Assembly: GCA_018700255.1 (NCBI GenBank)
Contig: JABISU010000059.1
Span: 1 to 5,256, forward strand
Length of the DNA stretch: 5,256 bases
Reading direction: 5' to 3'
Origin: Flavobacteriales bacterium
GTDB lineage: Bacteria; Bacteroidota; Bacteroidia; Flavobacteriales; UA16
In this document: piece by piece, positions 1-5,256 of the stretch
How the letters are laid out: each line of letters opens with the position of its first letter
How positions within the stretch are numbered: position 1 is the stretch's first letter
The notes under the pieces: model-generated
Databases searched by the model: none
What the model saw: the letters and a program-made list of their open reading frames with translations, nothing else
What the model was told of the DNA's origin: nothing
Program-made: the position numbers and the translations under genes

Positions 1-74
1 ACACTCATGCCATCAAGGTCTGAATATTTACCCTCGCTCTCAGTGGGGTTGGTTTTGTCAGTTTTTAATCCCAT
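1..74 (-). CDS. N-terminal fragment of an unidentified protein (possibly DUF349 family), cut by the left edge
   Basis: An open frame on the minus strand starts at ATG 74 and stays open for 24 codons to the window edge. It reads MGLKTDKTNPTESEGK and then YSDLDGMS. A second in-frame ATG at 89 would add MEFNY and overlap the end of aroE by 11 bp; with ATG 74 the gap to aroE is 4 bp. The visible peptide is polar, acidic and low in hydrophobics, like a disordered N-terminus, and has no recognisable domain. In flavobacterial genomes I recall a DUF349 protein, which has this sort of acidic disordered start, next to aroE. The DUF349 suggestion therefore rests on remembered synteny and composition only. 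Its position makes it the last visible gene of the minus-strand operon. Confidence 0.45.
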   Translation of the reverse strand, partial: MGLKTDKTNPTESEGKYSDLDGMS

Positions 75-78
75 GTAA

Positions 79-822
79 TTAAATTCCATTTTTAAGCCAA
101 ATCTCCCAAGATTTCTCTGCTTGCAATCTCAACATATCCTTACCGTTCATAACTACAGCTCCCTTTTTATCAGCTAACGTCATAAGCTTTGTCGTTTCAG
201 GGTCGTATACAAGGTCTACCACAAGATGGTTTTCGCTGATTCCATCATATGGTATTTCAAGAAAACTTTGAGAGTTAGGTGTCATTCCAATGGGTGTGCA
301 ATTTACAAGTAGCAGATGATGTTTTATGGCTTCAGGCGTTAAGTCGCTATATGTAACATCTGTTATTTCTGATTTTTTTCTACTAATTATGTGATAAGTT
401 ACACCTAATTTCTTTAGAGAATATGCTACTGCGTTAGATGCACCACCACTACCGAAAATTAACGCTCTATCGTGTCTTCCTTTTAAAAATGGTTGAATAC
501 TTCTACTGAACCCCCATGAATCGGTATTGTATCCAATCCACAGGCCATCAACCTTTACAATTGTATTAACCGCTCCTATTGCTCTTGCTTCTTCTGATAA
601 TTCGTCGAGTAGGGGAATGATCGTCTTTTTATACGGAACTGTTACATTAAGTGCGACAATACTAGGGTCGTTTTGAGTAATTGTAATAAACTCAGAAATT
701 TTATCTAAGTCGAATAATTTATATTCAAGATCGGATCTGTCGGAAAGTTTAAACTTTTCTGCAAAAATCTGTGGAGATTTTGAATGAGAAACGGGATGTC
801 CAATAAGTCCAAGGGTTTTCAT
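79..822 (-). CDS. aroE: Shikimate dehydrogenase (NADP+), AroE
   Basis: AroE reduces 3-dehydroshikimate to shikimate with NADPH, the fourth step of the cytoplasmic shikimate pathway to chorismate and aromatic amino acids. The N-terminal substrate domain has GHPVSHSKSP (8-17), with Ser14 and Ser16 as shikimate-contacting serines. NVTVPYKK (59-66) carries the catalytic Lys65, AIGAVNT (81-87) carries Asn86, and YNTD (98-101) carries the catalytic Asp101. The cofactor domain has a glycine-rich loop FGSGGAS (123-129), then SRK (147-149) where the adenosine-phosphate clamp sits in AroE, and NCTPIGM (173-179). The C-terminus has the DLVYDP element and NGKDMLRLQA with Gln234. All expected catalytic residues are present. 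At 247 aa it is shorter than E. coli AroE (272 aa), which I recall as normal for Bacteroidota. It starts 11 bp after the popT stop, so it is almost certainly co-transcribed with it. QuiB/YdiB-type quinate dehydrogenases are less likely given the single copy and compact form. Confidence 0.96.
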   Translation of the reverse strand: MKTLGLIGHPVSHSKSPQIFAEKFKLSDRSDLEYKLFDLDKISEFITITQNDPSIVALNVTVPYKKTIIPLLDELSEEARAIGAVNTIVKVDGLWIGYNTDSWGFSRSIQPFLKGRHDRALIFGSGGASNAVAYSLKKLGVTYHIISRKKSEITDVTYSDLTPEAIKHHLLLVNCTPIGMTPNSQSFLEIPYDGISENHLVVDLVYDPETTKLMTLADKKGAVVMNGKDMLRLQAEKSWEIWLKNGI

Positions 823-833
823 TTGGCCTAAAG

Positions 834-1739
834 TTAAATCCTAGAAAAACGATCTAATGCCGTGACAAGTATTGCTCCTATAGCAACTGAAGCGATTATA
901 AGGATGAATTCATTGGGAGTTGAGTTAGGAAGAATATTGCCTAAAAGCCATTCCTCTCGTCCGTCACTATGCGTATAAAGCACTTCTATTTGTTTCTTCC
1001 AAGGCCAAATCACATGTAGTGATCCCAATAAAAATCCTGTCAGCAGAGCTATAGTCGTGGAATGATGCTTTTTTAATATTCTAGATAAAACCCGACTAAA
1101 ACTCAGTAGACCTATTAGGGCACCCACTGCAAAAGCTCCTATTCTAAGAATGTCAAAATTTGAAAGTGCAGTAATAACTGGGGTGTATGCTCCTAATATT
1201 AATAGAATAAAACTACCGCTAATTCCAGGTAGAAGCATTGCACATATTGCTATAGCCCCTGAAATGGTTAAAAATAGTGGTGAATTAGATTGTACTGCGG
1301 GTGGGAGGGATGTGATTGTTACTGCGATCAATACTCCCAATAAGATCATTAAATATTTGCGAACTGTATTGGGCTTTACTTCTCTAGAAAGAATTGGGGC
1401 AGAAGCAAGGACAAGTCCGAAAAAGAAAGCTCGTAATTCTGTAGGGTATTCTATTTGTAGCCAGTGTATAGAACCCGATAAGGCAATTACTGCGCTGATT
1501 AAACCCAATCCTAATACTGCTAAAAAGCTTAAGTTGTATTTAGTCCAAACAAGTTTAATCCCCCCCCTAAATAGATCTTTCAGTGTGTCAATTCCCAATC
1601 CAGCGATAGTAGATATAAGTTCGTCATAAATCCCTGTAATAAAAGCTATGGTTCCCCCACTAACCCCTGGAACTAAGTCAGCCGATCCCATTGCAAACCC
1701 TTTTGCAGCTACTCCGCTCCAATCCTTTAAAGATCTCAC
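834..1739 (-). CDS. popT: DUF368 membrane protein, PopT-type undecaprenyl-phosphate translocase
   Basis: This is an inner-membrane protein of 301 aa. The DUF368 family was identified as flippases that return undecaprenyl phosphate (C55-P) from the outer to the inner leaflet after peptidoglycan and other envelope polymers are made; the symbol is given by family membership. The hallmark is a twice-occurring P-G-x-S-G motif. The first copy is VPGVSGGT (23-30), preceded by AMGSAD, and the second is LPGISGS (170-176), consistent with two internally related halves. Hydrophobic segments lie near 70-90, 102-118, 130-147, 155-185, 190-214, 228-247 and 276-293. The start is GTG, in a GTGA overlap with the rhodanese stop, so translation is probably coupled. 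Starting there leaves about 13 residues before the conserved KGFAMG, about the family's usual lead. A G8 homopolymer covers codons 58-60. The long open frame antisense to this gene (1150-1629) is treated as a shadow. Confidence 0.9.
   Translation of the reverse strand: MRSLKDWSGVAAKGFAMGSADLVPGVSGGTIAFITGIYDELISTIAGLGIDTLKDLFRGGIKLVWTKYNLSFLAVLGLGLISAVIALSGSIHWLQIEYPTELRAFFFGLVLASAPILSREVKPNTVRKYLMILLGVLIAVTITSLPPAVQSNSPLFLTISGAIAICAMLLPGISGSFILLILGAYTPVITALSNFDILRIGAFAVGALIGLLSFSRVLSRILKKHHSTTIALLTGFLLGSLHVIWPWKKQIEVLYTHSDGREEWLLGNILPNSTPNEFILIIASVAIGAILVTALDRFSRI
1560..1567 (-). repeat. G8 homopolymer inside popT
   Basis: The plus strand has eight consecutive C at 1560-1567, which is a G8 run on the coding strand of popT encoding Arg58-Gly59-Gly60 (AGG GGG GGG). 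It is the longest G/C homopolymer I see in this AT-rich window. A one-base slip would truncate the protein before most of its membrane segments. Whether it varies cannot be told from one sequence. Confidence 0.9.
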
Positions 1740-2053
1740 GCTACTTCTATATTAGAATCAACTTCGTTTGACCATGCGTCAATCCCCCCTTCGAGATCAC
1801 TAACATTCTCATAGCCCAATTGCTTTATAAGATGATGCACAACAGCTGCTGATCGAGTTCCGGATTTACAGTGTATTACAACGGGAATATCACGTCTAAC
1901 TTTCTCAATAGAATCGAGGAAGCAGTCCATGGCTATATGTAGTCCGTTAATATGTCCGATTGCCACCTCCCAAGGCTCACGAACATCAATAAGTTGATGT
2001 TCTGTGTTTTCATCTCTCCACTTCTTTAGAGTTTGCACATCTATTTTCGACAT
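1736..2053 (-). CDS. Single-domain rhodanese-like sulfurtransferase
   Basis: This is a small cytoplasmic protein of 105 aa that spans one complete rhodanese domain, comparable in size to E. coli GlpE or PspE. Rhodaneses move a sulfane sulfur from donors such as thiosulfate or persulfides through a cysteine persulfide. Motifs in order are LIDVREPWE (21-29) at the N-terminal CH2A-like segment, GHINGLHIAM (33-42), the six-residue active loop CKSGTR (62-67) with catalytic Cys62 and phosphate/sulfur-binding Arg67, and the C-terminal LEGGIDAW. No signal peptide is visible, which argues against a periplasmic PspE-like role. The gene starts 15 bp after the comA stop, and its TGA overlaps the popT GTG. 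The physiological donor and acceptor cannot be read from the sequence. Its neighbour ComA uses sulfite, which rhodaneses can release from thiosulfate, but that link is inference. Confidence 0.92.
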   Translation of the reverse strand: MSKIDVQTLKKWRDENTEHQLIDVREPWEVAIGHINGLHIAMDCFLDSIEKVRRDIPVVIHCKSGTRSAAVVHHLIKQLGYENVSDLEGGIDAWSNEVDSNIEVA

Positions 2054-2068
2054 GGTCTTACTTAATTG

Positions 2069-2881
2069 TTACTCCTCCGAGATATCGACTACCTGTTTTA
2101 AACCATTAGAGACAGACTTTGGTAGATACTCAAAAAATGTATCACCTCTTAATCCCAATCTAAGTGTTTCTAAAGGAATGACATCCCATGGACCAATGTT
2201 TCCAAGGTTAACGTTAGCACCAAATTGTTTTATAAACCAAGCTTGTTGAGATTTCTTAGGTGTTTCCCAAATTATATCTCCCATTTCCACCTTAGTTAGA
2301 ATCATCTTAATGAGTGTAGTGTGAGCGGATCCATTAGGTCTGTAGATCCCTACGTTTCCACTTTCTCTAGCTTCTGCAATTACCTTCCAGCTTCCAGCTT
2401 CTAATTCCATACTCATCATGCTTGTCCATTTAGAAGGGCTAATCAATATACCCTCTTCTTTTGACCCCACCTCACTAAGTACTTTATAGTTGGCAGAAAG
2501 TTTGTGGATAATTTCACACTTTACCTCTTCATGAATAACCATTGATCCATCACTTACTTCGAGACAGGAAATGCCTAAATCATCAATGTATTTAATGTAG
2601 TCGTCAAGACGATTTCGGATATAGAAAGCTTCAAAAAGTGTTCCTCCGCAATAAACATCAATCCCAGCGTCTCTATATAGTTTAACTTTTTCTTTGAGGT
2701 TTGGTGTTATTACTGATGTGCCAAAACCAAGTTTTAACAGGTCTATTTTATCAGTAGCAACTTCGATGAGATCCTCTGCTTGTCTTATGCTAAGACCTTT
2801 ATCCATAACCATATTTAACCCAGATTCTCTAGGCTTTGTAGTTCTGTCAGGTAGAAATGGTAGTTCTGCATTCATAATCAT
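2069..2881 (-). CDS. comA: Phosphosulfolactate synthase, ComA family
   Basis: ComA-family enzymes add sulfite to phosphoenolpyruvate to give (2R)-3-phosphosulfolactate, the first step of coenzyme M synthesis in methanogens. Bacterial homologues and plant HSA32 share the fold. The 270-aa product keeps family signatures along its length: KLGFGTSVI (50-58), VYCGGTLFE (76-84), LEVSDGS (107-113), EVGSKEE (137-143), EARESG (170-175), PKKSQQ (208-213), FGANVNLGNI (220-229) and LETLRLGLRGDTF (237-249), close to what I recall of the Methanocaldococcus enzyme. The frame could open at TTG 2884, but ATG 2881 overlaps the TPR stop as TGATG and is preferred. ATG 2875, giving MNAELPF, is also possible and resembles homologue starts. 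No comB, comC, comD or comE is present, so the fate of the product is unknown; sulfolactate or a sulfonate precursor is possible. The name has nothing to do with the competence regulator ComA. Confidence 0.88.
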   Translation of the reverse strand: MIMNAELPFLPDRTTKPRESGLNMVMDKGLSIRQAEDLIEVATDKIDLLKLGFGTSVITPNLKEKVKLYRDAGIDVYCGGTLFEAFYIRNRLDDYIKYIDDLGISCLEVSDGSMVIHEEVKCEIIHKLSANYKVLSEVGSKEEGILISPSKWTSMMSMELEAGSWKVIAEARESGNVGIYRPNGSAHTTLIKMILTKVEMGDIIWETPKKSQQAWFIKQFGANVNLGNIGPWDVIPLETLRLGLRGDTFFEYLPKSVSNGLKQVVDISEE

Positions 2882-4272
2882 CAAGGTTTAAGACGGTTAT
2901 ATCTATCCGCAATCCTGTTGTCATTGAGCAAGTCGGGAAATAAATTAAAAAATCTACTCGCACTATCAAAGTGGTTTATGAGTAATTGGTCTAAAAGGTC
3001 AAAGGCTTTTGCCTCATTACCGCTAGCGAAAAAACTGAAGAATTGTTGGTATCTAAGATGGGTAGTCTCATTAACTACCTCAATACCTTCTTTGATTACT
3101 TCTAAAGCTGCTTCGTGAGCGTCAAGTCTTTGTAAGTTGTCTATTCGTCCTTCCCAAGCTTCTACGTTTTTAGGGAATTTTTCAATAATAGCAGCGAATT
3201 GAGTTTCTGCTTCTTGAGGTTTAGCAAGCTTCATATATGAGGTCGCTAAAAGAAGCCTAAAGTCTGCATGTTCAGGTTCTATCTGAACAGCTCTTTCAAA
3301 AAAACGGATTGAAAGAGGAATGTCAGATTGTAAATCGGCAAGAACGCCTAACCCAACAAAGGCATCGGAGAAGTTGGCGTCAATATCCAAACATTTTTTA
3401 TAATAAATCTCAGCTTGGATATAATCACCTAGCCTTTCATAGCACTCTCCAATGCAGCATAATGTGTGTGGCGTTGCTGATTCTAGATGAATAATTTCAT
3501 TATATACCTCAAGAGCTTCACTGTAATTCTCTCCAGTTGTTAGCGCTTCTGCTTTTTGAATATAAGCTCTTAGATAAGTATCGTCTATAGCTATAGAAAA
3601 GTCATATGCATTTATGGCTTTTTTTAATGATCCTAACCTGTGATATGAGTTTCCAAGGTTATACCATCCGAGTGTGCTGTAGGGCTTTTCGTCTATGAAC
3701 TTTTCGAAAAAAGTAATGGCGCTCTTGATATCGTTAATTTGATCATAGCAGAATGCAATCTCAAATAAAGCAGACTCGTATGACGCATCGATTCTGATGC
3801 ACCTTTTTAAAAGCTCTATGGCTTTCTTCCATTCACCCAAATTCTCATATTCGAGAGCAATGTCTTGAATAATTTCAGGCTTTATCGCAGTATCCGCAGT
3901 AAGTAGAGCTTTGTTAAAATGAGAAATAGATAAATGGTGGTCGCTCATTTTACTATAGATGCTAGCAAGAGTGAGATGAATTTCTTCATTATGTGGCTCG
4001 AAGGCCAATAGGGTTTTGAGTCGAGAAATTGCTTTTATGTGCTTGCCAACACTTGCTAATATTTGGGCTTCGCGGAGCTGAATAGTAAGGCTTGCGGGAA
4101 ATAGTGAACTAGCATATTGAAGAACTTTTTGAGCTTGCTGAATCTCGCTAAATTCAAGGTAATGCTCTATCATTATCTCGAATTCTTCGACATCAAAATA
4201 GTGAGAACCACCAGTTTCAACCATTCGCTCATAACGCTTGATTAAATCGACGATCTCACTCTCATCTTGCAT
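2881..4272 (-). CDS. Tetratricopeptide-repeat (TPR) protein
   Basis: This is a soluble helical-repeat protein of 463 aa from ATG 4272. A short N-terminal segment contains YFDVEEFE (25-32). From about residue 34 to 410 there are roughly ten TPR-like helix pairs of about 34 residues. The clearest are LGEWKKAIELLKRCI (145-159), GWYNLGNSYHRLG (202-214) followed by KKAINAYDFSIAIDD, IGECYERLGDYIQAEIYYKK, and LGVLADLQSDIPLSIRFFERA. The tail is less repetitive and ends RYNRLKP. No signal peptide or membrane segment is visible, so a cytoplasmic scaffold or interaction role is likely; the partner is unknown. The frame extends upstream to TTG 4302 and ATG 4293, but a promoter-like TAGTTTTG lies at 4307-4300, and GGGAG (4281-4277) sits four bases before ATG 4272. 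That ATG also gives the N-terminus I recall for flavobacterial homologues. It is the first gene of the operon, and its TGA overlaps the comA ATG by one base. Confidence 0.88.
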   Translation of the reverse strand: MQDESEIVDLIKRYERMVETGGSHYFDVEEFEIMIEHYLEFSEIQQAQKVLQYASSLFPASLTIQLREAQILASVGKHIKAISRLKTLLAFEPHNEEIHLTLASIYSKMSDHHLSISHFNKALLTADTAIKPEIIQDIALEYENLGEWKKAIELLKRCIRIDASYESALFEIAFCYDQINDIKSAITFFEKFIDEKPYSTLGWYNLGNSYHRLGSLKKAINAYDFSIAIDDTYLRAYIQKAEALTTGENYSEALEVYNEIIHLESATPHTLCCIGECYERLGDYIQAEIYYKKCLDIDANFSDAFVGLGVLADLQSDIPLSIRFFERAVQIEPEHADFRLLLATSYMKLAKPQEAETQFAAIIEKFPKNVEAWEGRIDNLQRLDAHEAALEVIKEGIEVVNETTHLRYQQFFSFFASGNEAKAFDLLDQLLINHFDSASRFFNLFPDLLNDNRIADRYNRLKP

Positions 4273-4276
4273 ATGG

Positions 4277-4281
4277 CTCCC
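4277..4281 (-). promoter_or_regulatory. Shine-Dalgarno-like GGGAG that helps choose the TPR start
   Basis: On the minus strand AAGGGAG ends four bases before ATG 4272. Bacteroidota often do without such sites, so this only adds weight to ATG 4272 over ATG 4293 or TTG 4302. Confidence 0.4.
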
Positions 4282-4299
4282 TTCTTCATTCATCCCTAC

Positions 4300-4332
4300 C
4301 AAAACTAATGTCCAAAGGTCTAATATTTACAA
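4300..4332 (-). promoter_or_regulatory. Bacteroidota-type promoter for the minus-strand operon
   Basis: On the minus strand TTG (4332-4330) is followed after 22 bp by TAGTTTTG (4307-4300), an exact match to TAnnTTTG. The spacing falls within the 17-23 bp described for the Flavobacterium -33/-7 promoter. Transcription would start at about 4297-4293, leaving a leader of roughly 20-25 nt before ATG 4272. In AT-rich DNA such matches also arise by chance, so confidence is moderate. Confidence 0.5.
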
Positions 4333-4431
4333 TAAAAAAACGAGTGTTTTAAACAACAATCATTGAAAACTAAACGAATAACATTTTGACTTCATGTAAA
4401 GATATGAGTTATTGAGCTTTACTTTGTCGCT

Positions 4432-5256
4432 ATGCTTATTCAATCTATTTCAGGTATTAGGGGTACAATTGGTGGAGTGGCGGGAAATGGCTTGACTCCA
4501 CCTGATATTGTACGTTTTGCAACAGGCTATGGCGCATGGGTGTTAGCTAATATTTCCTCGAATCATTCTTCTAATTTAAGTAGTAAGCCTCTTGTTGTTA
4601 TTGGGCGAGATGCTCGTCTTTCTGGTGCAATGGTTAGTGATTTAGTCGCTGCTACTTTAAACTCTTTGGGAATTGACGTAATAGATTTGGGTCTAAGTAC
4701 AACACCAACAGTCGAATTAGCAGTCCCTGAGTTAAATGCTGATGGTGGTATAATCTTAACGGCCTCACATAATCCCAAACAATGGAACGCCTTAAAGCTT
4801 TTAGATGACAACGGTGAATTTTTATCTGCCGCAGAGGGTGAGAAGATGTTGATGCTTTCTGACTCAGCTGTTGATTATGCAGCTGTTGATGATCTGGGAA
4901 CAACTACCCATGATGGAACATGGATAGACTGGCATATTAAACATGTACTAGATTTAGACCTTGTGTCCCCTGAGGCAATTCGTTCAGCCGGATTGAAGAT
5001 AGCCGTTGATGCAGTTAACTCTTCAGGGGGGATTTCAATCCCTGAATTGCTTGAAGCTTTAGGTGTGGAAGTTGTTAAAATTCATTGTGAACCCACTGGT
5101 GAATTCGCTCACAACCCAGAGCCCTTACCTAAGCATCTACATGATCTTATGAGTGCTGTAGTGGAGCACAAATGCGATTTGGGAATCAGCGTTGATCCAG
5201 ATGTTGATAGGCTTTGTTTTGTAAATGAAGACGGAACATTTTTTGGTGAGGAATAT
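4432..5256 (+). CDS. glmM: Phosphoglucosamine mutase GlmM (5' part, cut by the right edge)
   Basis: This is an alpha-D-phosphohexomutase. GlmM interconverts glucosamine-6-phosphate and glucosamine-1-phosphate in the cytoplasm, feeding UDP-GlcNAc for peptidoglycan and lipopolysaccharide. The frame is open from ATG 4432 for 275 codons to the window end, out of roughly 460 expected. Visible signatures are SISGIRGTIGG (5-15), the N-terminal phosphate-contacting segment; IGRDARLSG; GLSTTPTVE; the active-site loop TASHNPKQWNALK, with the phosphorylated Ser112; VNSSGG at the start of domain 2; and the metal-binding DPDVDR loop with Asp255, Asp257 and Asp259. It ends in FGEEY. The sugar-specificity loop of domain 3 lies outside the window, so phosphomannomutase or phosphoglucomutase activity is not strictly excluded. 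The close match to the Bacteroidota GlmM type favours GlmM. An earlier ATG at 4404 closes after three codons. The gene is transcribed divergently from the TPR operon. Confidence 0.9.
   Translation, partial: MLIQSISGIRGTIGGVAGNGLTPPDIVRFATGYGAWVLANISSNHSSNLSSKPLVVIGRDARLSGAMVSDLVAATLNSLGIDVIDLGLSTTPTVELAVPELNADGGIILTASHNPKQWNALKLLDDNGEFLSAAEGEKMLMLSDSAVDYAAVDDLGTTTHDGTWIDWHIKHVLDLDLVSPEAIRSAGLKIAVDAVNSSGGISIPELLEALGVEVVKIHCEPTGEFAHNPEPLPKHLHDLMSAVVEHKCDLGISVDPDVDRLCFVNEDGTFFGEEY

Larger units (their letters stand above)
4273..4431. promoter_or_regulatory. Divergent intergenic region between the TPR operon and glmM
   Basis: This 159-bp AT-rich stretch separates two divergent genes and must carry promoters for both. 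The leftward promoter candidate is annotated separately. For glmM the signal is weaker: TTACTTTG at 4419-4426 misses TAnnTTTG by one base and has no TTG at the right distance. TTGACT at 4386-4391 with TATTGA at 4410-4415 (18-bp spacer) is a poor sigma70-like alternative. I see no terminator hairpin, riboswitch or clear palindromic operator. Confidence 0.5.

Noticed and set aside
1150..1629. 159-codon plus-strand open frame antisense to popT
   Set aside because: It lies fully inside a strongly supported gene, its product has no recognisable domain, and its composition looks like the complement of a hydrophobic protein's codons.
2004..2249. Plus-strand open frame across the rhodanese/comA junction
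   Set aside because: It is antisense to two well-supported coding regions and shows no family-like motifs.
2069..2881. ComA read as the competence response regulator
   Set aside because: The sequence has phosphosulfolactate synthase signatures and no receiver or helix-turn-helix domain; the symbols only coincide.
79..4302. A defence island, toxin-antitoxin pair or mobile element
   Set aside because: All genes are complete metabolic, membrane or TPR families with tight operon spacing. I see no transposase, integrase, terminal repeats, target duplications or nuclease motifs.
4303..4431. Terminator or riboswitch in the divergent intergenic region
   Set aside because: Both genes point away from it, so no terminator is expected, and I see no GC-rich hairpin with a T-tract or recognisable riboswitch core.
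4563..4903. Two minus-strand open frames inside the mutase gene
   Set aside because: The plus-strand frame encodes clear GlmM motifs through this region; the reverse frames overlap each other and read as low-complexity shadows.

Overview
The window looks like ordinary chromosomal sequence from a Bacteroidota bacterium, most likely Flavobacteriales. The DNA is visibly AT-rich. The mutase fragment on the right closely matches, from memory, the Bacteroidota GlmM type (ISGIRGTIGG start). The promoter-like sequence upstream of the left operon matches the Bacteroidota pattern TTG-N17-23-TAnnTTTG. The taxonomic call is an inference from recalled family features, not from a search.

Layout. Positions 1-4272 hold a tightly packed minus-strand cluster that reads right to left: a tetratricopeptide-repeat (TPR) protein, a ComA-type phosphosulfolactate synthase, a single-domain rhodanese, a DUF368/PopT-type undecaprenyl-phosphate translocase, shikimate dehydrogenase AroE, and the first codons of a sixth gene that runs off the left edge. 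Junctions are a 1-bp overlap (TGATG), a 15-bp gap, a 4-bp overlap (GTGA), an 11-bp gap and a 4-bp gap or 11-bp overlap. There is no room for internal terminators, so a single polycistronic transcript is likely. Positions 4273-4431 are a 159-bp divergent intergenic region. From 4432 a plus-strand phosphoglucosamine mutase gene (glmM) runs off the right edge; 275 codons are visible.

How the genes may work together. PopT returns the lipid carrier C55-P to the cytoplasmic face of the membrane. GlmM makes glucosamine-1-phosphate for UDP-GlcNAc. The two flank one regulatory region, which gives the locus a cell-envelope flavour. AroE is aromatic biosynthesis. ComA (sulfite + phosphoenolpyruvate to phosphosulfolactate) next to a rhodanese gives a possible sulfur theme, but no downstream coenzyme M or sulfolactate gene is present.

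I found no mobile element, CRISPR array, RNA gene, toxin-antitoxin or defence system. The points most worth a second look are the orphan ComA beside a rhodanese, a G8 homopolymer early in the popT coding sequence, and start-site corrections for the TPR and comA genes.
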